From: Bimastos eiseni
Taxonomy: Eukaryota > Annelida > Clitellata > Crassiclitellata > Lumbricidae
Direction of reading: 5' to 3'
DNA length: 64,000 nt
NCBI GenBank assembly: GCA_959347315.1
Contig: OY365809.1
Location: 44,241,496-44,305,495, forward strand
Shown here: one piece after another, positions 1 to 14,473 of the stretch
Layout: the number at the start of each line of letters is the position of its first letter
Position numbering within the stretch: position 1 is the stretch's first letter
Translations under genes and position numbers: made by a program
The notes under the pieces: model-generated
What the model saw: only the letters and a program-made list of their open reading frames with translations
Told to the model about the DNA's origin: nothing
Databases searched by the model: none

Positions 1-770
1 GACCTATTGGCATCAAAATTCTGCATTGACATCTTCACTTCTTCCAATAGATTAGCAGAAATTAAGGTTTCATTATTTGGAAAGATAATGATGAACCCGG
101 GTTCACCGACATTTTGGCGAGAAACTCGACATTCTCCAAACCAAATAATATTTGTCCAGTGTCTGTTAGCGGCCATTAGCATCAAAATTCTGCATTGACA
201 TCTTCACTTCTTCCAATAGATTAGCAGAAATTAAGGTTTCATTATTTGGAAAGATAACGATGAACCCGGGTTCACCGACATTTTGGCGAGAAACTCGACA
301 TGCTCCAAACCAAATAATATTTATCCAGTGTCTGTTGGGACCTATTGGCATCAAAATTCTGCATTGACATCTTCACTTCTTCCAATAGATTAGCAGAAAT
401 TAAGGTTTCATTATTTGGAAAGATAACGATGAACCCGGGTTCACCGACATTTTGGCGAGAAACTCGACATGCTCCAAACCAAATAATATTTATCCAGTAT
501 CTGTTAGGGCCCATTAGCATCAAAATTCTGCATTGACATCTTCACTTCTTCCAATAGATTAGCAGAAATTAAGGTTTCATTATTTGGAAAGATAACGATG
601 AACCCGGGTTCACCGACATTTTGGCGAGAAACTCGACACTCTCCAAACCAAATAATATTTATCCAGTATCTGTTGGGACCTATTGGCATCAAAATTCTGC
701 ATTGACATCTTCACTTCTTCCAATAGAATGGCAGAAATTAAGGTTTCATTATTTGGGAATATGACGATTA

Positions 771-787
771 ACCCGGGTTCACCGAAA
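771..787 (-). other. CENP-B-box-like site, full core match (copy 1)
   Basis: On the - strand these 17 bases fit nTTCGnnnnAnnCGGGn, the essential pattern of the mammalian CENP-B box, at all nine fixed positions. The match depends on the CCGAAA variant of this monomer. Whether any protein binds here is unknown. Confidence 0.6.
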
Positions 788-3700
788 TTTTAAGCGAGAA
801 ACTCAACATGCTCCAAACCAAATAATATTTATCCAGTATCTGTGAGGACCTAGTGGCATTAAAATTCTGCATTGAGATCTTCACTTCTTCCAATAGATTA
901 GCAGAAATTAAGGTTTCATTATTTGGAAAGATAACGATGAACCCGGGTTCACCGACATTTTGGCGAGAAACTCGACATGCTCCAAACCAAATAATATTTA
1001 TCCAGTATCTGTTGGGACCTATTGGCATCAAAATTCTGCATTGACATCTTCACCTCTTCGAATAGATTAGCAGAAATTAAGGTTTCATTATTTGGAAAGA
1101 TTACGATGAACCCGGGTTCACCGACATTCTGGCGAGAAACTCGACATTCTCCAAACCAAATAATATTTATCCAGTATCTGTGAGGACCTAGTGGCATCAA
1201 AATTCTGCATTGACATCTTCACTTTTTCCAATTGAATGGCAGAAATTAAGGTTTCATTATTTGGGAAGATAACGATGAACCCGGGTTCACCGACAATTTG
1301 GCGAGAAACTCGACATTCTCCAAACCAAATAATATTTATCCAGTATCTGTTGGGACCTATTGGCATCAAAATTCTGCATTGACATCTTCACTTCTCCAAT
1401 AGAATGGCAGAAATTAAGGTTTCATTATTTGGGAATATGACGATGAACCCGGGTTCACCGACATTTTGGGGAGAAAGTCAACAGGCTCCAATCCAAATAA
1501 TATTTATCCAGTATCTGTTGGGACCTAGTGGCATCAAAATTCTGCATTGACATCTTCACTTCTTCCAATAGAATGGCAGAAATTAAGGTTTCATTATTTG
1601 GGAAGATAACGATGAACCCGGGTTCACCGACATTTTGGCGAGAAACTCGACATGCTCCAAACCAAATAATATTTATCCAGTGTCTGTTAGGGGCCATTAG
1701 CATCAAAATTCTGCATTGACATCTTCACCTCTTCCAATAGATTAGCAGAAATTAAGGTTTCATTATTTGGAAAGATAACGATGAACCCGGGTTCACCGAC
1801 ATTTTGGCGAGAAACTCGACATGCTCCAAACCAAATAATATTTATCCAGTATCTGTTGGGACCTATTGGCATCAAAATTCTGCATTGACATCTTCACTTC
1901 TTCCAATAGAATGGCAGAAATTAAGGTTTCATTATTTGGAAAGATAACGATGAACCCGGGGGTTCACCGACATTTTGGCGAGAAACTCGACATGCTCCAA
2001 ACCAAATAATATTTATCCAGTGTCTGTTAGGGGCCATTAGCATCAAAATTCTGCATTGACATCTTCACTTCTTCCAATAGATTAGCAGAAATTAAGGTTT
2101 CATTATTTGGAAAGATAACGATGAACCCGGGTTCACCGACATTTTGGCGAGAAACTTGACATGCTCCAAACCAAATAATATTTATCCAGTGTCTGTTGGG
2201 ACCTATTGGCATCAAAATTCTGCATTGACATCTTCACTTCTTCCAATAGATTCGCAGAAATTAAGGTTTCATTATTTGGAAAGATAACGATGAACCCGGG
2301 TTCACCGACATTTTGGCGAAAAACTCGACATGCTCCAAACCAAATAATATTTATCCAGTATCTGTTAGGGCCCATTAGCATCAAAATTCTGCATTGACAT
2401 CTTCACTTCTTCCAATAGAATGGCAGAAATTAAGGTTTCATTATTTGGAAAGATAACGATGAACCCGGGTTCACCGATATTTTGGCGAGAAACTCGACAC
2501 TCTCCAAACCAAATAATATTTATCCAGTATCTGTTAGGGCCCATTAGCATCAAAATTCTGCATTGACATCTTCACTTCTTCCAATAGATTGGCAGAAATT
2601 AAGGTTTCATTATTTGGAAAGATAACGATGAACCCGGGTTCACCGACATTTTGGCGAGAAACTCGACACTCTCCAAACCAAATAATATTTATCCAGTATC
2701 TGTTGGGACCTATTGGCATCAAAATTCTGCATTGACATCTTCACTTCTCCAATAGAATGGCAGAAATTAAGGTTTCATTATTTGGGAATATGACGATGAA
2801 CCCGGGTTCACCGACATTTTGGCGAGAAACTCAACATGCTCCAAACCAAATAATATTTATCCAGTATCTGTGAGGACCTAGTGGCATTAAAATTCTGCAT
2901 TGAGATCTTCACTTCTTCCAAGAGATTAGCAGAAATTAAGGTTTCATTATTTGGGAAGATAACGATGAACCCGGGTTCACCGACATTTTGGCGAGAAACT
3001 CAACATGCTCCAAACCAAATAATATTTATCCAGTATCTGTGAGGACCTATTGGCATCAAAATTCTGCATTGACATCTTCACTTCTTCCAATAGATTAGCA
3101 GAAATTAAGGTTTCATTATTTGGAAAGATAATGATGAACCCGGGTTCACCGACATTTTGGCGAGAAACTCGACATTCTCCAAACCAAATAATATTTATCC
3201 AGTGTCTGTTAGCGGCCATTAGCATCAAAATTCTGCATTGACATCTTCACTTCTTCCAATAGATTTGCAGAAATTAAGGTTTCATTATTTGGAAAGATAA
3301 CGATGAACCCGGGTTCACCGACATTTTGGCGAGAAACTCGACATGCTCCAAACCAAATAATATTTATCCAGTGTATGTTGGGACCTATTGGCATCAAAAT
3401 TCTGCATTGACATCTTCACTTCTTCCAATAGATTAGCAGAAATTAAGGTTTCATTATTTGGAAAGATAACGATGAACCCGGGTTCACCGACATTTTGGCG
3501 AGAAACTCGACATGCTCCAAACTAAATAATATTTATCCAGTATCTGTTAGGGCCCATTAGCATCAAAATTCTGCATTGACATCTTCACTTCTTCCAATAG
3601 ATTAGCAGAAATTAAGGTTTCATTATTTGGAAAGATAACGATGAACCCGGGTTCACCGAGATTTTGGCGAGAAACTCGACACTCTCCAAACCAAATAATA

Positions 3701-3813
3701 TTTATCCAGTATCTGTTGGGACCTATTGGCATCAAAATTCTGCATTGACATCTTCACTTCTTCCAATAGAATGGCAGAAATTAAGGTTTCATTATTTGGG
3801 AATATGACGATTA

Positions 3814-3830
3814 ACCCGGGTTCACCGAAA
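3814..3830 (-). other. CENP-B-box-like site, full core match (copy 2)
   Basis: Same 9/9 core match as at 771, in the equivalent monomer one higher-order repeat unit later. Confidence 0.6.
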
Positions 3831-4490
3831 TTTTAAGCGAGAAACTCAACATGCTCCAAACCAAATAATATTTATCCAGTATCTGTGAGGACCTAGTGGC
3901 ATTAAAATTCTGCATTGAGATCTTCACTTCTTCCAATAGATTAGCAGAAATTAAGGTTTCATTATTTGGAAAGATAACGATGAACCCGGGTTCACCGACA
4001 TTTTGGCGAGAAACTCGACATGCTCCAAACCAAATAATATTTATCCAGTGTATGTTGGGACCTATTGGCATCAAAATTCTGCATTGACATCTTCACTTCT
4101 TCCAATAGATTAGCAGAAATTAAGGTTTCATTATTTGGAAAGATAACGATGAACCCGGGTTCACCGACATTTTGGCGAGAAACTCGACATGCTCCAAACC
4201 AAATAATATTTATCCAGTATCTGTTAGGGCCCATTAGCATCAAAATTCTGCATTGACATCTTCACTTCTTCCAATAGATTAGCAGAAATTAAGGTTTCAT
4301 TATTTGGAAAGATAACGATGAACCCGGGTTCACCGAGATTTTGGCGAGAAACTCGACACTCTCCAAACCAAATAATATTTATCCAGTATCTGTTGGGACC
4401 TATTGGCATCAAAATTCTGCATTGACATCTTCACTTCTTCCAATAGAATGGCAGAAATTAAGGTTTCATTATTTGGGAATATGACGATTA

Positions 4491-4507
4491 ACCCGGGTTC
4501 ACCGAAA
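4491..4507 (-). other. CENP-B-box-like site, full core match (copy 3)
   Basis: Same 9/9 core match, in the copy made by the internal 677-bp duplication of unit 2. Confidence 0.6.
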
Positions 4508-7500
4508 TTTTAAGCGAGAAACTCAACATGCTCCAAACCAAATAATATTTATCCAGTATCTGTGAGGACCTAGTGGCATTAAAATTCTGCATTGAGATCT
4601 TCACTTCTTCCAATAGATTAGCAGAAATTAAGGTTTCATTATTTGGAAAGATAACGATGAACCCGGGTTCACCGACATTTTGGCGAGAAACTCGACATGC
4701 TCCAAACCAAATAATATTTATCCAGTATCTGTTGGGACCTATTGGCATCAAAATTCTGCATTGACATCTTCACCTCTTCGAATAGATTAGCAGAAATTAA
4801 GGTTTCATTATTTGGAAAGATTACGATGAACCCGGGTTCACCGACATTCTGGCGAGAAACTCGACATTCTCCAAACCAAATAATATTTATCCAGTATCTG
4901 TGAGGACCTAGTGGCATCAAAATTCTGCATTGACATCTTCACTTTTTCCAATTGAATGGCAGAAATTAAGGTTTCATTATTTGGGAAGATAACGATGAAC
5001 CCGGGTTCACCGACAATTTGGCGAGAAACTCGACATTCTCCAAACCAAATAATATTTATCCAGTATCTGTTGGGACCTATTGGCATCAAAATTCTGCATT
5101 GACATCTTCACTTCTCCAATAGAATGGCAGAAATTAAGGTTTCATTATTTGGGAATATGACGATGAACCCGGGTTCACCGACATTTTGGGGAGAAAGTCA
5201 ACAGGCTCCAATCCAAATAATATTTATCCAGTATCTGTTGGGACCTAGTGGCATCAAAATTCTGCATTGACATCTTCACTTCTTCCAATAGAATGGCAGA
5301 AATTAAGGTTTCATTATTTGGGAAGATAACGATGAACCCGGGTTCACCGACATTTTGGCGAGAAACTCGACATGCTCCAAACCAAATAATATTTATCCAG
5401 TGTCTGTTAGGGGCCATTAGCATCAAAATTCTGCATTGACATCTTCACCTCTTCCAATAGATTAGCAGAAATTAAGGTTTCATTATTTGGAAAGATAACG
5501 ATGAACCCGGGTTCACCGACATTTTGGCGAGAAACTCGACATGCTCCAAACCAAATAATATTTATCCAGTATCTGTTGGGACCTATTGGCATCAAAATTC
5601 TGCATTGACATCTTCACTTCTTCCAATAGAATGGCAGAAATTAAGGTTTCATTATTTGGAAAGATAACGATGAACCCGGGGGTTCACCGACATTTTGGCG
5701 AGAAACTCGACATGCTCCAAACCAAATAATATTTATCCAGTGTCTGTTAGGGGCCATTAGCATCAAAATTCTGCATTGACATCTTCACTTCTTCCAATAG
5801 ATTAGCAGAAATTAAGGTTTCATTATTTGGAAAGATAACGATGAACCCGGGTTCACCGACATTTTGGCGAGAAACTTGACATGCTCCAAACCAAATAATA
5901 TTTATCCAGTGTCTGTTGGGACCTATTGGCATCAAAATTCTGCATTGACATCTTCACTTCTTCCAATAGATTCGCAGAAATTAAGGTTTCATTATTTGGA
6001 AAGATAACGATGAACCCGGGTTCACCGACATTTTGGCGAAAAACTCGACATGCTCCAAACCAAATAATATTTATCCAGTATCTGTTAGGGCCCATTAGCA
6101 TCAAAATTCTGCATTGACATCTTCACTTCTTCCAATAGAATGGCAGAAATTAAGGTTTCATTATTTGGAAAGATAACGATGAACCCGGGTTCACCGATAT
6201 TTTGGCGAGAAACTCGACACTCTCCAAACCAAATAATATTTATCCAGTATCTGTTAGGGCCCATTAGCATCAAAATTCTGCATTGACATCTTCACTTCTT
6301 CCAATAGATTGGCAGAAATTAAGGTTTCATTATTTGGAAAGATAACGATGAACCCGGGTTCACCGACATTTTGGCGAGAAACTCGACACTCTCCAAACCA
6401 AATAATATTTATCCAGTATCTGTTGGGACCTATTGGCATCAAAATTCTGCATTGACATCTTCACTTCTCCAATAGAATGGCAGAAATTAAGGTTTCATTA
6501 TTTGGGAATATGACGATGAACCCGGGTTCACCGACATTTTGGCGAGAAACTCAACATGCTCCAAACCAAATAATATTTATCCAGTATCTGTGAGGACCTA
6601 GTGGCATTAAAATTCTGCATTGAGATCTTCACTTCTTCCAAGAGATTAGCAGAAATTAAGGTTTCATTATTTGGGAAGATAACGATGAACCCGGGTTCAC
6701 CGACATTTTGGCGAGAAACTCAACATGCTCCAAACCAAATAATATTTATCCAGTATCTGTGAGGACCTATTGGCATCAAAATTCTGCATTGACATCTTCA
6801 CTTCTTCCAATAGATTAGCAGAAATTAAGGTTTCATTATTTGGAAAGATAATGATGAACCCGGGTTCACCGACATTTTGGCGAGAAACTCGACATTCTCC
6901 AAACCAAATAATATTTATCCAGTGTCTGTTAGCGGCCATTAGCATCAAAATTCTGCATTGACATCTTCACTTCTTCCAATAGATTAGCAGAAATTAAGGT
7001 TTCATTATTTGGAAAGATAACGATGAACCCGGGTTCACCGACATTTTGGCGAGAAACTCGACATGCTCCAAACCAAATAATATTTATCCAGTGTATGTTG
7101 GGACCTATTGGCATCAAAATTCTGCATTGACATCTTCACTTCTTCCAATAGATTAGCAGAAATTAAGGTTTCATTATTTGGAAAGATAACGATGAACCCG
7201 GGTTCACCGACATTTTGGCGAGAAACTCGACATGCTCCAAACCAAATAATATTTATCCAGTATCTGTTAGGGCCCATTAGCATCAAAATTCTGCATTGAC
7301 ATCTTCACTTCTTCCAATAGATTAGCAGAAATTAAGGTTTCATTATTTGGAAAGATAACGATGAACCCGGGTTCACCGACATTTTGGCGAGAAACTCGAC
7401 ACTCTCCAAACCAAATAATATTTATCCAGTATCTGTTGGGACCTATTGGCATCAAAATTCTGCATTGACATCTTCACTTCTTCCAATAGAATGGCAGAAA

Positions 7501-7533
7501 TTAAGGTTTCATTATTTGGGAATATGACGATTA

Positions 7534-7550
7534 ACCCGGGTTCGCCGAAA
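7534..7550 (-). other. CENP-B-box-like site, full core match (copy 4)
   Basis: Same 9/9 core match in unit 3. One unconstrained spacer base differs (TTCGCC instead of TTCACC on the + strand) and the core is unaffected. Confidence 0.6.
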
Positions 7551-10500
7551 TTTTAAGCGAGAAACTCAACATGCTCCAAACCAAATAATATTTATCCAGT
7601 ATCTGTGAGGACCTAGTGGCATTAAAATTCTGCATTGAGATCTTCACTTCTTCCAATAGATTAGCAGAAATTAAGGTTTCATTATTTGGAAAGATAACGA
7701 TGAACCCGGGTTCACCGACATTTTGGCGAGAAACTCGACATGCTCCAAACCAAATAATATTTATCCAGTATCTGTTGGGACCTATTGGCATCAAAATTCT
7801 GCATTGACATCTTCACCTCTTCGAATAGATTAGCAGAAATTAAGGTTTCATTATTTGGAAAGATTACGATGAACCCGGGTTCATCGACATTCTGGCGAGA
7901 AACTCGACATTCTCGAAACCAAATAATATTTATCCAGTATCTGTGAGGACCTAGTGGCATCAAAATTCTGCATTGACATCTTCACTTTTTCCAATTGAAT
8001 GGCAGAAATTAAGGTTTCATTATTTGGGAAGATAACGATGAACCCGGGTTCACCGACAATTTGGCGAGAAACTCGACATTCTCCAAACCAAATAATATTT
8101 ATCCAGTATCTGTTGGGACCTATTGGCATCAAAATTCTGCATTGACATCTTCACTTCTCCAATAGAATGGCAGAAATTAAGGTTTCATTATTTGGGAATA
8201 TGACGATGAACTCGGGTTCACCGACATTTTGGGGAGAAAGTCAACAGGCTCCAATCCAAATAATATTTATCCAGTATCTGTTGGGACCTAGTGGCATCAA
8301 AATTCTGCATTGACATCTTCACTTCTTCCAATAGAATGGCAGAAATTAAGGTTTCATTATTTGGGAAGATAACGATGAACCCGGGTTCACCGACATTTTG
8401 GCGAGAAACTCGACATGCTCCAAACCAAATAATATTTATCCAGTGTCTGTTAGGGGCCATTAGCATCAAAATTCTGCATTGACATCTTCACCTCTTCCAA
8501 TAGATTAGCAGAAATTAAGGTTTCATTATTTGGAAAGATAACGATTAAACCGGGTTCACCGACATTTTGGCGAGAAACTCGACATGCTCCAAACCAAATA
8601 ATATTTATCCAGTATCTGTTGGGACCTATTGGCATCAAAATTCTGCATTGACATCTTCACTTCTTCCAATAGAATGGCAGAAATTAAGGTTTCATTATTT
8701 GGAAAGATAACGATGAACCCGGGGGTTCACCGACATTTTGGCGAGAAACTCGACATGCTCCAAACCAAATAATATTTATCCAGTGTCTGTTAGGGGCCAT
8801 TAGCATCAAAATTCTGCATTGACATCTTCACTTCTTCCAATAGATTAGCAGAAATTAAGGTTTCATTATTTGGAAAGATAACGATGAACCCGGGTTCACC
8901 GACATTTTGGCGAGAAACTCGACATGCTCCAAACCAAATAATATTTATCCAGTGTCTGTTGGGACCTATTGGCATCAAAATTCTGCATTGACATCTTCAC
9001 TTCTTCCAATAGATTCGCAGAAATTAAGGTTTCATTATTTGGAAAGATAACGATGAACCCGGGTTCACCGACATTTTGGCGAAAAACTCGACATGCTCCA
9101 AACCAAATAATATTTATCCAGTATCTGTTAGGGCCCATTAGCATCAAAATTCTGCATTGACATCTTCACCTCTTCCAATAGATTAGCAGAAATTAAGGTT
9201 TCATTATTTGGGAAGATAACGATGAACCCGGGTTCACCGACATTTTGGCGAGAAACTCGACATGCTCCAAACCAAATAATATTTATCCAGTGTCTGTTAG
9301 GGGCCATTGGCATCAAAATTCTGCATTGACATCTTCACCTCTTCCAATAGATTAGCAGAAATTAAGGTTTCATTATTTGGAAAGATAACGATGAACCCGG
9401 GTTCACCGACATTTTGGCGAGAAACTCGACATGCTCCAAACCAAATAATATTTATCCAGTATCTGTTGGGACCTATTGGCATAAAAATTCTGCATTGACA
9501 TCTTCACTTCTTCCAATAGAATGGCAGAAATTAAGGTTTCATTATTTGGGAAGATGACGATGAACCCGGGTTCACCGACATTTTGGGGAGAAACTCGACA
9601 TGTTCCAAACCAAATAATATTTATCCAGTATCTGTGAGGACCTATTGGCATCAAAATTCTGCATTGACATCTTCACTTCTTCCAATAGATTGGCAGAAAT
9701 TAAGGTTTCATTATTTGGAAAGATAACGATGAACCCGGGTTCACCGACATTTTGGCGAGAAACTCGACAATCTCCAAAGCAAATAATATTTATCCAGTAT
9801 CTGTTGGGACCTATTGGCATCAAAATTCTGCATTGACATCTTCACCTCTTCCAATAGAATGGCAGAAATTAAGGTTTCATTATTTGGAAAGATAACGATG
9901 AACCCGGGTTCACCGACATTTTGGCGAGAAACTCGACATGCTCCAAACCAAATAATATTTATCCAATGTCTGTTAGGGCTCATTAGCATCAAAATTCTGC
10001 ATTGACATCTTCACCTCTTCGAATAGATTAGCAGAAATTAAGGTTTCATTATTTGGAAAGATAACGATGAACCCGGGTTCACGGACATTTTGGCGAGAAA
10101 CTCGACATGCTCCAAACCAAATGATATTTATCCAGTATCTGTTAGGGCCCATTAGCATCAAAATTCTGCATTGACATCTTCACTTCTTCCAATAGATTAG
10201 CAGAAATTAAGGTTTCATTATTTGGAAAGATTACGATGAACCCGGGTTCACCGACATTTTGGCGAGAAACTCGACATGCTCCAAACCAAATAATATTTAT
10301 CCAGTATCTGTTAGGGCCCATTGGCATCAAAATTCTGCATTGACATCTTCACTTCTTCCAATAGATTAGCAGAAATTAAGGTTTCATTATTTGGAAAGAT
10401 AACGATGAACCCGGGTTCACCGATATTTTGGCGAGAAACTCGACACTCTCCAAACCAAATAATATTTATCCAGTGTCTGTTTGGGCCCATTAGCATCAAA

Positions 10501-11261
10501 ATTCTGCATTGACATCTTCACTTCTTCCAATAGATTGGCAGAAATTAAGGTTTCATTATTTGGAAAGATAACGATGAACCCGGGTTCACCGAGATTTTGG
10601 CGAGAAACTCGACACTCTCCAAACCAAATAATATTTATCCAGTATCTGTTGGGACCTATTGGCATCAAAATTCTGCATTGACATCTTCACTTCTTCCAAT
10701 AGAATGGCAGAAATTAAGGTTTCATTATTTGGAAAGATAACGATGAACCCGGGTTCACCGACATTTTGGCGAGCAACTCGACATGTTCCAAACCAAATAA
10801 TATTTATCCGGTATCTGTGAGGACCTATTGGCATCAAAATTCTGCATTGACATCTTCACTTCTTCCAGTAGATTAGCAGAAATTAATGTTTCATTATTTG
10901 GGAAGATAACGATGAACCCGGGTTCACCGACATTTTGGCGAGAAACTCGACATGCTCCAAACCAAATAATATTTATCCAGTATCTGTTAGGGCCCATTAG
11001 CATCAAAATTCTGCATTGACATCTTCACGTTTTCCAATTGAATGGCAGAAATTAAGGTTTCATTATTTGCGAAGATAACGATGAACCCGGGTTCACCGAC
11101 ATTTTGGCGAGAAACTGGACATTCTCCAAACCAAATAATATTTATCCAGTATCTGTTAGGGCCCATTGGCATCAAAATTCTGCATTGACATCTTCACTTC
11201 TTCCAATAGATTAGCAGAAATTAAGGTTTCATTATTTGGAAAGATAACGATGAACCCGGGT

Positions 11262-12275
11262 TCACCGATATTTTGGCGAGAAACTCGACACTCTCCAAAC
11301 CAAATAATATTTATCCAGTATCTGTTGGGACCTATTGGCATCAAAATTCTGCATTGACATCTTCACTTCTTCCAATAGAATGGCAGAAATTAAGGTTTCA
11401 TTATTTGGAAAGATAACGATGAACCCGGGTTCACCGACATTTTGGCGAGAAACTCGACATGTTCCAAACCAAATAATATTTATCCGGTATCTGTTGGGAC
11501 CTATTGGCATCAAAATTCTGCATTGACATCTTCACTTCTTCCAGTAGATTAGCAGAAATTAAGGTTTCATTATTTTGGAAGATAACGATGAACCCGGGTT
11601 CACCGACATTTTGGCGAGAAACTGGACATTCTCCAAACCAAATAATATTTATCCGGTATCTGTTAGGGCCCATTGGCATCAAAATTCTGCATTGACATCT
11701 TCACTTCTTCCAATAGATTAGCAGAAATTAAGGTTTCATTATTTGGAAAGATAACGATGAACCCGGGTTCACCGAGATTTTGGCGAGAAACTCGACACTC
11801 TCCAAACCAAATAATATTTATCCAGTATCTGTTGGGACCTATTGGCATCAAAATTCTGCATTGACATCTTCACTTCTTCCAATAGAATGGCAGAAATTAA
11901 GGTTTCATTATTTGGAAAGATAACGATGAACCCGGGTTCACCGACATTTTGGCGAGAAACTCGACATGTTCCAAACCAAATAATATTTATCCGGTATCTG
12001 TTGGGACCTATTGGCATCAAAATTCTGCATTGACATCTTCACTTCTTCCAGTAGATTAGCAGAAATTAAGGTTTCATTATTTTGGAAGATAACGATGAAC
12101 CCGGGTTCACCGACATTTTGGCGAGAAACTGGACATTCTCCAAACCAAATAATATTTATCCAGTATCTGTTAGGGCCCATTGGCATCAAAATTCTGCATT
12201 GACATCTTCACTTCTTCCAATAGATTAGCAGAAATTAAGGTTTCATTATTTGGAAAGATAACGATGAACCCGGGT
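11262..12275. repeat. Local three-monomer (507-bp) tandem duplication
   Basis: Variant monomers at 11262, 11431 and 11663 recur at 11769, 11938 and 12170, a constant shift of 507 bp. This looks like a recent unequal-exchange product inside the satellite. Confidence 0.75.
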
Positions 12276-12473
12276 TCACCGAGATTTTGGCGAGAAACTC
12301 GACACTCTCCAAACCAAATAATATTTATCCAGTATCTGTTGGGACCTATTGGCATCAAAATTCTGCATTGACATCTTCACTTCTTCCAATAGAATGGCAG
12401 AAATTAAGGTTTCATTATTTGGAAAGATAACGATGAACCCAGGTTCACCGACATTTTGACGATGAACCCGGGT

Positions 12474-14473
12474 TCACCGACATTTTGGCGAGAAACTCGA
12501 CATTCTCCAAACCAAATAATATTTATCCAGTATCTGTGAGGACCTAGTGGCATCAAAATTCTGCATTGACATCTTCACTTTTTCCAATTGAATGGCAGAA
12601 ATTAAGGTTTCATTATTTGGGAAGATAACGATGAACCCGGGTTCACCGACAATTTGGCGAGAAACTCGACATGCTCCAAACCAAATAATATTTATCCAGT
12701 GTCTGTTTGGGCCCATTAGCATCAAAATTCTGCATTGACATCTTCACTTCTTCCAATAGATTAGCAGAAATTAAGGTTTCATTATTTGGAAAGATAACGA
12801 TGAACCCGGGTTCACCGAGATTTTGGCGAGAAACTCGACACTCTCCAAACCAAATAATATTTATCCAGTATCTGTTGGGACCTATTGGCATCATAATTCT
12901 GCATTGACATCTTCACTTCTTCCAATAGAATGGCAGAAATTAAGGTTTCATTATTTGGAAAGATAACGATGAACCCGGGTTCACCGACATTTTGGCGAGA
13001 AACTCGACATGTTCCAAACCATATAATATTTATCCGGTATCTGTGAGGACCTATTGGCATCAAAATTCTGCATTGACATCTTCACTTCTTCCAGTAGATT
13101 AGCAGAAATTAATGTTTCATTATTTGGGAAGATAACGATGAACCCGGGTTCACCGACATTTTGGCGAGAAACTCGACATGCTCCAAACCAAATAATATTT
13201 ATCCAGTATCTGTTAGGGCCCATTAGCATCAAAATTCTGCATTGACATCTTCACGTTTTCCAATTGAATGGCAGAAATTAAGGTTTCATTATTTGGGAAG
13301 ATAACGATGAACCCGGGTTCACCGACATTTTGGCGAGAAACAGGACATTCTCGAAACCAAATAATATTTATCCAGTATCTGTTAGGGCCCATTGGCATCA
13401 AAATTCTGCATTGACATCTTCACTTCTTCCAATAGATTAGCAGAAATTAAGGTTTCATTATTTGGAAAGATAACGATGAACCCGGGTTCACCGATATTTT
13501 GGCGAGAAACTCGACACTCTCCAAACCAAATAATATTTATCCAGTATCTGTTGGGACCTATTGGCATCAAAATTCTGCATTGACATCTTCACTTCTTCCA
13601 ATAGAATGGCAGAAATTAAGGTTTCATTATTTGGAAAGATAACGATGAACCCGGGTTCACCGACATTTTGGCGAGAAACTGGACATTCTCCAAACCAAAT
13701 AATATTTATCCAGTATCTGTTAGGGCCCATTGGCATCAAAATTCTGCATTGACATCTTCACTTCTTCCAATAGATTAGCAGAAATTAAGGTTTCATTATT
13801 TGGGAAGATAACGATGAACCCAGGTTCACCGACATTTTGACGATGAACCCGGGTTCACCGACATTTTGGCGAGAAACTCGACATGCTCCAAACCAAATAA
13901 TATTTATCCAATGTCTGTTAGGGCTCATTAGCATCAAAATTCTGCATTGACATCTTCACCTCTTCGAATAGATTAGCAGAAATTAAGGTTTCATTATTTG
14001 GGAAGATAACGATGAACCCGGGTTCACCGACATTTCGGCGAGAAACTCGACATTCTCCAAACCAAATAATATTTATCCAGTATCTGTGAGGACCTAGTGG
14101 CATCAAAATTCTGCATTGACATCTTCACTTCTTCCAATATATTAGCAGAAATTAAGGTTTCATTATTTGGGAAGATAACGATGAACCCAGGTTCACCGAC
14201 ATTTTGACGATGAACCCGGGTTCACCGACATTTTGGCGAGAAACTCGACATGTTCCAAACCAAATAATATTTATCCGGTATCTGTTGGGACCTATTGGCA
14301 TCAAAATTCTGCATTGACATCTTCACCTCTTCGAATAGATTAGCAGAAATTAAGGTTTCATTATTTGGAAAGATTACGATGAACCCGGGTTCACCGACAT
14401 TCTGGCGAGAAACTCGACATTCTCCAAACCAAATAATATTTATCCAGTATCTGTGAGGACCTAGTGGCATCAA
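12474..14473. repeat. Long-range satellite block B, copy 1
   Basis: A series of nine distinctive monomers starting at 12474 recurs in the same order 7,693 bp further on, from 20167 to about 22166. A third, shorter copy starts at 26735, another 6,568 bp on, and keeps the order to about 28000. The shifts equal whole monomers plus multiples of 29 bp and small indels, because these blocks contain the 29-bp insertion monomers. Confidence 0.75.

Larger units (their letters stand above)
7..9130. repeat. Higher-order repeat block A (3,043-bp unit, 18 monomers)
   Basis: Diagnostic variant monomers recur at a fixed spacing. The monomer at 7 recurs at 3050 and 6770, and the monomer with the CCGAAATTTTAAGCG variant recurs at 771, 3814, 4491 and 7534. 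This gives unit 1 at 7-3049 and unit 2 at 3050-6769. Unit 2 is 3,720 bp because four monomers (677 bp) are duplicated inside it. Unit 3 runs from 6770 and loses its match near 9130. Unit boundaries are arbitrary phase choices; the offsets are read directly from recurring variants. Confidence 0.85.
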
